Shown piece by piece: positions 59,465 through 64,000 of a stretch of 64,000 bases of DNA (position 1 is its first letter; each line of letters starts with the position of its first letter). The notes under the pieces are model-generated. The model was given only the letters and a program-made list of their open reading frames with translations, was not told the origin of the DNA and made no database searches. The stretch spans positions 62,001 through 126,000 of the forward strand of contig JBMNOE010000004.1 of NCBI GenBank assembly GCA_050942895.1, given 5' to 3'. A program made the position numbers and the translations under genes. The DNA comes from JBNRMR01 sp050942895 (GTDB lineage Bacteria > Bacillota > Clostridia > Christensenellales > UBA1750).

Positions 59465-60364
59465 ATGACGGAAAAGAGGGCGGAAAAATTTGGTGAAAAC
59501 GGCTTTGTGAGCCTTAAGCCCATAGAGAACGGCTGGTCGGAGGACGAAAAGTATTGCGCTGAAAATGCGGACGGCGAAAAGTTTCTGCTGAGGATAAGTT
59601 CACAGGAAAGGTATGAAAAACGCAAGGCGCTTTTTGAAATGCTTCAAAAAGTTGCGGCGCTGGATATACCCATGTGCCGCCCTGTGGATTTCGGCCTTTG
59701 CGAAGGCGGCGTTTACATGTCTCACACCTGGATTGACGGCGTAGATGCGAATGAGATCATCCCCGGCCTTGATCGCGGTGGGCAATATGCCTATGGTCTG
59801 GACGCAGGCAGAATATTAAGGAAAATCCACGGTATCCCCGCGCCGGAAAATCAGGAGGACTGGCAGCGCCGCTTCAACCGAAAGATGGACGGAAAGATAA
59901 AAATGTATGAAAAATGCCCGATAAAGTTTGTGGGTGCGGACCGGTTTGTTGAATATATAGAGGAAAACAGGGGCTTGCTGGCGGGCAGGCCGCAGTCATT
60001 TCAGCATGGCGATTACCATATCGGCAACATGATGCTTGAAAAAGGCGTTCTCACCATAATCGATTTTGACCGCTTCGATTTTGGCGACCCCTGGGAGGAG
60101 TTTAACCGCATCGTCTGGTGCGCTCAAGCCGCCCCTGCATTCGCCGGTGGCATGGTGGACGGTTACTTCAACGGAAAGCCGCCGATGGAGTTTTGGCGGC
60201 TTCTGGCGCTGTATATAGCCAGCAACAGCCTGTCGTCGGTGGCCTGGGCAGTTCCATTCGGGCAAAAAGAGGTGGCTGTGATGCTGCAGCAGATGGAGGA
60301 TGTGCTCCGGTGGTATGAGGGCATGAAGGAAGTCGTGCCTGCGTGGTATTGCGGCGGGAGGTGA
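59465..60364 (+). CDS. aminoglycoside phosphotransferase (APH)-family kinase
   Basis: 299 residues from ATG 59465 (AAGGA six bases upstream; ATG 59450 is alternative). A protein-kinase-like APH fold. The nucleotide-binding lysine region is not strong, but the catalytic loop SFQHGDYHIGNMMLEKG (Asp and Asn) and the metal-binding IDFDRFDFGDPWEEFNR are clear. The N-terminal part lacks an obvious G-loop. Members phosphorylate small hydroxylated molecules or choline and, rarely, antibiotics. There is no resistance-gene context, so a metabolic kinase is more likely. Confidence 0.8.
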   Translation: MTEKRAEKFGENGFVSLKPIENGWSEDEKYCAENADGEKFLLRISSQERYEKRKALFEMLQKVAALDIPMCRPVDFGLCEGGVYMSHTWIDGVDANEIIPGLDRGGQYAYGLDAGRILRKIHGIPAPENQEDWQRRFNRKMDGKIKMYEKCPIKFVGADRFVEYIEENRGLLAGRPQSFQHGDYHIGNMMLEKGVLTIIDFDRFDFGDPWEEFNRIVWCAQAAPAFAGGMVDGYFNGKPPMEFWRLLALYIASNSLSSVAWAVPFGQKEVAVMLQQMEDVLRWYEGMKEVVPAWYCGGR

Positions 60365-60373
60365 TGGCAGTGC

Positions 60374-60465
60374 TCCACCCCGGGCCCCCGCCAGCTTTTG
60401 AAAAAGCTGGGCCAAAACTCTTAAAGAATGGGTAAAAGCATAACGGGGTGTGGGGCGGGGCCTTC
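60374..60465 (+). repeat. dispersed palindromic repeat, copy 1
   Basis: Contains CCAGCTTTT-GA-AAAAGCTGG (60391-60410), flanked by CCACCCC and CCCCCG on the left and CCAAAACTCTT on the right, then ACGGGGTGTGGGGCGGGGCC (60443-60462). The same core and flanks recur, inverted, at 63568-63628. It lies between the convergent APH and AraC genes. Confidence 0.55.
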
Positions 60466-60484
60466 GCATCGTACTCCCACCGCG

Positions 60485-61345
60485 TCAATCGCCGCAAATT
60501 TTCACCACAGGGTACCAAAGCTCGTACCGGAAGTTCTCCTTGGGGAAGTCGTAGTCAAAGTAGACCTCCACATCGGGGATGGAGTTGCCCGCGCGTCTGT
60601 ATCCCGACGATGGGAACCATTCCTTCCAGATGCGCGTGACGAGATCTGTCAGTTCGCCCTCACCTTCAAATACGGCCCAGGTTGCTTCGGGAATGTTTAT
60701 GGTCTCTAAGCCTTTTGTATTGTCCTGATCTGTCGCAACGGCGATGTAATAATTGAACAGATGCTTGCCGTCAAAGTCAGTGCAAAGGCCCAGAAACCCC
60801 TTGGGGCTGCCGCCTGAAACCGATATCATCTTCTCATAGCTTTCCCCGGGAAGATCGCTCCAGAACTTGGGGACAAGGTTCACCTGACTATCATTGCGAA
60901 AGGCTTTCTTGACCCCCGCTACCTTGAACGCAGGTTTTTTCTCCACTTTGCATTTCATGCTCATTTCTCCTTTTACTTTAATTTGAAAAGAGATGCGGGG
61001 ATAGACGTTGATGAATATTCTCATGCTCCGGGCATACTTGGGCGAGGCCCTGTGCTGGTTTTGAAACGCCCTGTTGAAGGCGGTGGGCGACGAGTAGCCG
61101 TGCTTAAGCGCAATGTCGATTATCTTAGAGTCGCTGCTTTGCAGTTCCAGCGCCGCCATCGAAAGACGCCTGCGCCTTATATATTCGCTCAGGGAGGTTC
61201 CCGTTACGCTGTAAAACAGGGTGGAAAGATCGTTTCTGTTGCTAAAAGCCAGCTTCGCAGCCTGGTCGAGGTCGATCTCTCCGCCATCCTTAAGACAGTC
61301 CTCAATGTAGTCGACAGCTCTTTCAAGCCTGGAGGTTAAATCCAT
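60485..61345 (-). CDS. AraC family regulator with GyrI-like effector domain
   Basis: 286 residues from ATG 61345 (GGAGTG upstream). Residues 1-105 form the AraC DNA-binding region (DLDQAAKLAFSNRNDLSTLFYSVTGTSLSEYIRRRRLSMAALEL, then IIDIALKHGYSSPTAFNRAFQNQHRASPKYA). A GyrI/SbmC-like domain follows from about 130 (KVEKKPAFKVAGVKKAF, and IWKEWFPSSGYRR). This Rob/SoxS-like plus GyrI layout binds small hydrophobic or cationic effectors. Likely target genes are unknown; the APH-like kinase is convergent. Confidence 0.85.
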   Translation of the reverse strand: MDLTSRLERAVDYIEDCLKDGGEIDLDQAAKLAFSNRNDLSTLFYSVTGTSLSEYIRRRRLSMAALELQSSDSKIIDIALKHGYSSPTAFNRAFQNQHRASPKYARSMRIFINVYPRISFQIKVKGEMSMKCKVEKKPAFKVAGVKKAFRNDSQVNLVPKFWSDLPGESYEKMISVSGGSPKGFLGLCTDFDGKHLFNYYIAVATDQDNTKGLETINIPEATWAVFEGEGELTDLVTRIWKEWFPSSGYRRAGNSIPDVEVYFDYDFPKENFRYELWYPVVKICGD

Positions 61346-61463
61346 CCCAATCACTCCTTTCATACAAAATATATACGAAACGGCACGCAAAGTCCTCTCA
61401 TCTTCCATGGAAATATGAGCGCTGCGCTTTAATTATACAGCATGTCCTTTGGCGCCGCCATCA

Positions 61464-61490
61464 TGAAACAAAAAGCGCCCCGTTTGCGTC
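61464..61490 (+). promoter_or_regulatory. ECF-type (sigma-M/W-like) promoter of the sigma operon
   Basis: TGAAAC (61464-61469), 17-base spacer, CGTC (61487-61490). It has the form recognised by sigma-M/W group factors in Bacillus, and lies upstream of an ECF sigma gene of that group, so autoregulation is likely. A second, sigma-A-like promoter TTGTGC-17-TATACT (61516-61521, 61539-61544) lies between it and the gene. Confidence 0.6.
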
Positions 61491-61567
61491 AATAAATATT
61501 GATGGACTAATGGTATTGTGCATCTGACATTAATGCATTATACTTTCTGTATATAGGAGGTGTGAGA

Positions 61568-62137
61568 ATGAATCCGGACGATATCACCTTAAAAAGAGCC
61601 GCAAAACAGGACCCCGAAGCCTTTGAAAAGATTGTCTTGCTATACCAAAGCAGGCTGTACGGGCTATGCCTTAGAATGCTGGGAAATGAGCAGGACGCAT
61701 TGGACGCAGCCCAGGAAACATTCATAAAAATTTACCAAAACCTGCCGGGCTACAGAAGCATCGCTTCCTTTTCCACCTGGGCATACAGAATTGCCACAAA
61801 CACCTGCCTGGACATGCTCAGAAAACGCAAGGCCAGGTTCTCGCTATCAATGGAGGCAATGGAGGAGGAGGGAAGCGCCGCGCAGCTAAAGTCCTCCGAC
61901 GACGTTGAAGGCGAAGTCATGCGGGGGATAACCTCAAGCGAGCTGATAGCGGCGATAGACGCCCTGCCGGAGGATCAGCGGATGGCGGTAGTCCTCAGGG
62001 ATGTTCACGGCCTGGCTTACGATGAGATCGCAAACATGCTGAAGCTTAACCTTAACACCGTTAAATCGCGGATCAGCAGAGGGCGGCGCAGTCTTAGAAA
62101 AAGCCTTTCCTCAAAGCCGGAACTTTTCAGCATTTAG
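61568..62137 (+). CDS. ECF RNA polymerase sigma factor (SigW/RpoE group)
   Basis: 189 residues from ATG 61568 (AGGAGGTG about eight bases upstream; GTG 61562 is too close). Region 2 runs DPEAFEKIVLLYQSRLYGLCLRMLGNEQDALDAAQETFIKIYQNLPGYRSIASFSTWAYRIATNTCLDMLRKRKAR, and region 4 runs LPEDQRMAVVLRDVHGLAYDEIANMLKLNLNTVKSRISRGRRSLR. It directs transcription from envelope-stress type promoters when freed from its anti-sigma factor, encoded next. An ECF-type promoter lies upstream. Confidence 0.92.
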   Translation: MNPDDITLKRAAKQDPEAFEKIVLLYQSRLYGLCLRMLGNEQDALDAAQETFIKIYQNLPGYRSIASFSTWAYRIATNTCLDMLRKRKARFSLSMEAMEEEGSAAQLKSSDDVEGEVMRGITSSELIAAIDALPEDQRMAVVLRDVHGLAYDEIANMLKLNLNTVKSRISRGRRSLRKSLSSKPELFSI

Positions 62138-62166
62138 GCCGTCTAAAGGGTAAAAGGAGTGGTAAT

Positions 62167-63441
62167 ATGAATTGCAATGAATTCATTAGCAAACTGGATA
62201 TATATATAGACGGGGAGATGCCCGACAGCGACCTGCCCGAGTTTTTGCAGCACGCAGAAAGCTGTGATGACTGCTGCACAGCCTTTAAGGAAGCGGTGCT
62301 GATCGCAGAGAAAGCGAAGGCGTTGGCGGTGGCTAAGGCTCCTGATGCGCTTTTGGAAAATGTCATGGCGCAGGTGAAAGAGAGGCCCGCCCAGGTCAGG
62401 AAAAAGTGGCCCCTTTACGCAAAGGTGCTTACAGGCGTTGCGGCCTGCCTGCTGGTGTTCGTGGTGGCATTGGCGTCCCTCAATCCCAACCTGACAAGCC
62501 TTGAATACCCAGGTGCGGAGGAATATGGCCGCTATGATTACGACATGAACAGCGCTACCTCCGGTGGGGGAGCATATGGCGGCAGCGTTCTCATGGGCGG
62601 CGAGTCTGCGCCCCAGGCCGCACCTGTGCCGGCGCCGTCGACCGCGTCATCGGCCGCTGATTATGCCGAAAAAGGCATTATCCTTCCTCCGGCTGATAAC
62701 ACAACCTCCGCCGAGCATGGTCAGAAGATAATCACAAACGGCAATCTTTCGATGTCGTCCGCCAACTTTGATGTGGACTCAAAGATGATAGAGGATCTCA
62801 TCGTAGCAATGGGCGGATACACCCAAAGCTCCTCCATAAGCGGCAAGCCCCTGGACGAAAACCAGTATTCCTCCGGGCGCTATGGAAGCTACACGGCAAG
62901 GATCCCCAGCCACATGTACAGGCAGACTGTTGACCAGCTTAAAGTGCTGGGTGTGCTGGAAAACTACAGCGAATACTCTGACGACATCACCTCCCAGTAC
63001 TACGACACCGTCGCAAGGCTTGAGTCATATCAGCTTCAGTACGACACCATCGAAGGCCTTTTGACGAAAGCCGAAGCCCTGGAGGATATTTTAAGAATTC
63101 AAACCGAACTGCAGAACCTGCGCTACATGATCGACAGCCTGACAGGCACAATCAAGCAGTGGGATTTCCTCACCAGCTATTCCACCCTGGACATCTCCAT
63201 CCGCGAGGTGGCCGACCCCGCTCTCGTCCGAAGCGTTGATCCTACCCTGGGCGAGAGGATAAACGAGAGCTTCATCAGCAGCATAAACAGGCTCATCGAA
63301 AACGCTGAGGACTTCGTGGTCTGGCTTTCGGGCTCCATAATAGGGCTGATAATATTTGCGGGAGCGGTCGTGGCGGTAGTGTTGATAATAAGATCTGCAA
63401 AAAAGCGCAGGCTCAAAAAGAGCGGAGAAAAGCAAGGATAG
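62167..63441 (+). CDS. transmembrane anti-sigma factor with zinc finger and DUF4349 domain
   Basis: 424 residues. The N-terminal zinc anti-sigma (ZAS) motif has Cys3 and His29-x3-Cys33-x2-Cys36 (QHAESCDDC). A membrane helix lies at about 85-105, then a low-complexity linker, then an extracellular DUF4349 domain (GQKIITNGNLSMSSANFDVDSKMIEDLIVAMGGYTQSSSISGK) with coiled-coil helices, and a C-terminal membrane helix (SGSIIGLIIFAGAVVAVVLIIRSAKKR). So the protein crosses the membrane twice and carries a large outside sensor. It binds the sigma factor encoded 29 bases upstream and likely senses envelope damage. Confidence 0.88.
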   Translation: MNCNEFISKLDIYIDGEMPDSDLPEFLQHAESCDDCCTAFKEAVLIAEKAKALAVAKAPDALLENVMAQVKERPAQVRKKWPLYAKVLTGVAACLLVFVVALASLNPNLTSLEYPGAEEYGRYDYDMNSATSGGGAYGGSVLMGGESAPQAAPVPAPSTASSAADYAEKGIILPPADNTTSAEHGQKIITNGNLSMSSANFDVDSKMIEDLIVAMGGYTQSSSISGKPLDENQYSSGRYGSYTARIPSHMYRQTVDQLKVLGVLENYSEYSDDITSQYYDTVARLESYQLQYDTIEGLLTKAEALEDILRIQTELQNLRYMIDSLTGTIKQWDFLTSYSTLDISIREVADPALVRSVDPTLGERINESFISSINRLIENAEDFVVWLSGSIIGLIIFAGAVVAVVLIIRSAKKRRLKKSGEKQG

Positions 63442-63474
63442 AAATAACAAACCCGAAACAGCGTAAAATAACGC

Positions 63475-63510
63475 AAAAGGCCGGAGGGAAATCCCTTCCG
63501 GTCTTTTTGC
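63475..63510 (+). terminator. strong intrinsic terminator
   Basis: AAAGGCCGGAGGG-AAAT-CCCTTCCGGTCTTT hairpin with following T-run. It ends the sigma/anti-sigma operon. Confidence 0.85.
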
Positions 63511-63567
63511 TTAAGACTACGCAGGGGGACCGCCCCTTTGGCCTCCTTATTATTTTTACAACCGTTA

Positions 63568-63628
63568 TAAAAGTTTGGGTCCAGCTTTTTCAAAAGCTGA
63601 CGGGGTATGGGGTGGAATCCCAGCGCAT
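63568..63628 (-). repeat. dispersed palindromic repeat, copy 2
   Basis: Reverse-complement copy of the element at 60374. CCAGCTTTTTCAAAAGCTG (63581-63599) with AAGTTTGGGT on its left and ACGGGGTATGGGGTGGAATCC on its right matches copy 1 with a few changes. It lies between the sigma operon and the Fur-family gene. Confidence 0.55.
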
Positions 63629-63648
63629 CTCCGACTTCGACTGCATAA

Positions 63649-63677
63649 CAAAAAGCCCGGAAAAGTCCGGGCTTTTG
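63649..63677. terminator. intrinsic terminator of the Fur-family gene
   Basis: AAAGCCCGGA-AAA-GTCCGGGCTTT hairpin. On the minus strand it is followed by TTTTT, 15 bases past the stop of the Fur-type gene. Confidence 0.75.
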
Positions 63678-63691
63678 CAATATGGGGCTTG

Positions 63692-64000
63692 TTATTCGCT
63701 CTCTTCGCCGGGAGGAAGGCCCGAATCTTTTTTATCGCGGCAGGAGGGGCAGTAGCCCTCAAAGACCGTGTTGTGCAAAATGACATCGAAACCGGTTTCC
63801 GCAGCAATCTCCTGGTCTAAGGAGGAAAGATAGGGCATGGGCACATCGTGCACGCTGCCACAACCTATGCACAGCATATGGTAATGGGGCTTTTTGAGCC
63901 AGTCAAACCTATCGACGCCGGGTATGTTCGCCCGCCCGATAGCCTGATCCTCAATCAGCAGCCGCAGGTTTCTGTATACGGTGCCGCGGCTGATTTTTGG
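63692..64000 (-). CDS. Fur family regulator (PerR-like), N-terminus beyond window
   Basis: The visible 102 residues begin in the DNA-recognition helix region (KISRGTVYRNLRLLIEDQAIGRANIPG), which is the Fur/PerR winged-helix signature. The metal-binding dimerisation domain follows: HYHMLCIGCGSVHDVPMPYL, and two CxxC pairs (CIGCG and CPSCR) that bind structural zinc. Sequence near HYHMLCIGCGSV resembles PerR and Fur types. The start of the gene lies past the window end. It likely senses peroxide or iron; without the N-terminal half, I cannot assign which. Confidence 0.9.
   Translation of the reverse strand, partial: PKISRGTVYRNLRLLIEDQAIGRANIPGVDRFDWLKKPHYHMLCIGCGSVHDVPMPYLSSLDQEIAAETGFDVILHNTVFEGYCPSCRDKKDSGLPPGEESE

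Noticed and set aside
59465..60364. Antibiotic resistance gene (aminoglycoside phosphotransferase)
   Set aside because: Only the general APH-family fold is supported. No mobile element or resistance cluster is near, and the family is mainly metabolic.
1..64000. CRISPR arrays, tRNA/rRNA genes, insertion sequences, prophage
   Set aside because: No regularly spaced repeats, no cloverleaf-like segments with CCA or GTTCGA loops, and no transposase or phage structural proteins were seen on either strand.

Overview
The window reads as part of a chromosome of an anaerobic, spore-forming member of the Bacillota, class Clostridia, probably uncultured. The evidence is SpoIIE with a Spo0A-type promoter layout, an NfnAB electron-bifurcating transhydrogenase pair, a short HisG with HisZ, LplABC-type sugar ABC systems with no adjacent ATPase, a Fur/PerR-type regulator, many GGAGG ribosome binding sites and frequent TTG starts. 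Gene density is high and there are no transposases, integrases, CRISPR arrays, rRNAs or recognisable tRNAs, so this is mostly core chromosome with some accessory islands.

Layout. 1-8.2 kb: a small nuclease-like protein and a partial neighbour on the minus strand. Then a plus-strand run: alpha/beta hydrolase, Lrp/AsnC regulator overlapping an aminotransferase, rhomboid protease, anchored surface protein, glycerophosphodiesterase, glycerate kinase and GNAT. 8.2-16.4 kb: SpoIIE (minus), then M20 amidohydrolase, YesL-like membrane protein, methyltransferase, Hsp33 and a highly divergent GMP synthase whose glutaminase Cys and His are gone. 16.4-21.6 kb: a frameshifted secreted-protein pseudogene, DJ-1/PfpI protein, P-loop kinase-like protein, a structured leader before an orphan solute-binding lipoprotein, recR with its YbaB partner, and a membrane J-domain protein. 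21.9-25.8 kb: sugar ABC system 1 on the minus strand. 26.1-33.7 kb: the histidine operon hisZGDCBHAF(IE) behind a strong promoter, with no histidinol-phosphatase. 33.7-38.8 kb: a small membrane protein, a promoter/riboswitch-like/terminator unit (candidate guanidine-IV type) before a MATE exporter, a Gfo/Idh/MocA oxidoreductase and an MFS carrier. 38.9-47.2 kb: a membrane-anchored AraC regulator divergent from a probable toroid glycan-active enzyme and sugar ABC system 2. 47.4-51.4 kb: trpS, ilvE and two xylose-isomerase-like TIM barrels. 51.5-58.4 kb: an unknown membrane protein, then a minus-strand run nfnA-nfnB-membrane PstS-like protein-obgE-GNAT-yhbY. 58.4-64 kb: an E2-like acyltransferase homologue lacking the catalytic His, an APH-like kinase, an AraC/GyrI regulator, an ECF sigma factor with its zinc anti-sigma/DUF4349 partner and an ECF-type promoter, and a Fur-family gene cut by the window end.

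How parts work together. The AraC sensor, toroid enzyme and ABC system 2 look like one glycan sensing, uptake and breakdown locus. ABC system 1 is a second of the same type, and both carry a perfect hairpin between the binding-protein gene and the first permease. NfnAB balances NADH, NADPH and ferredoxin. Sigma and anti-sigma form an envelope-stress circuit. All functions are inferred from sequence reading alone; no database search was run.
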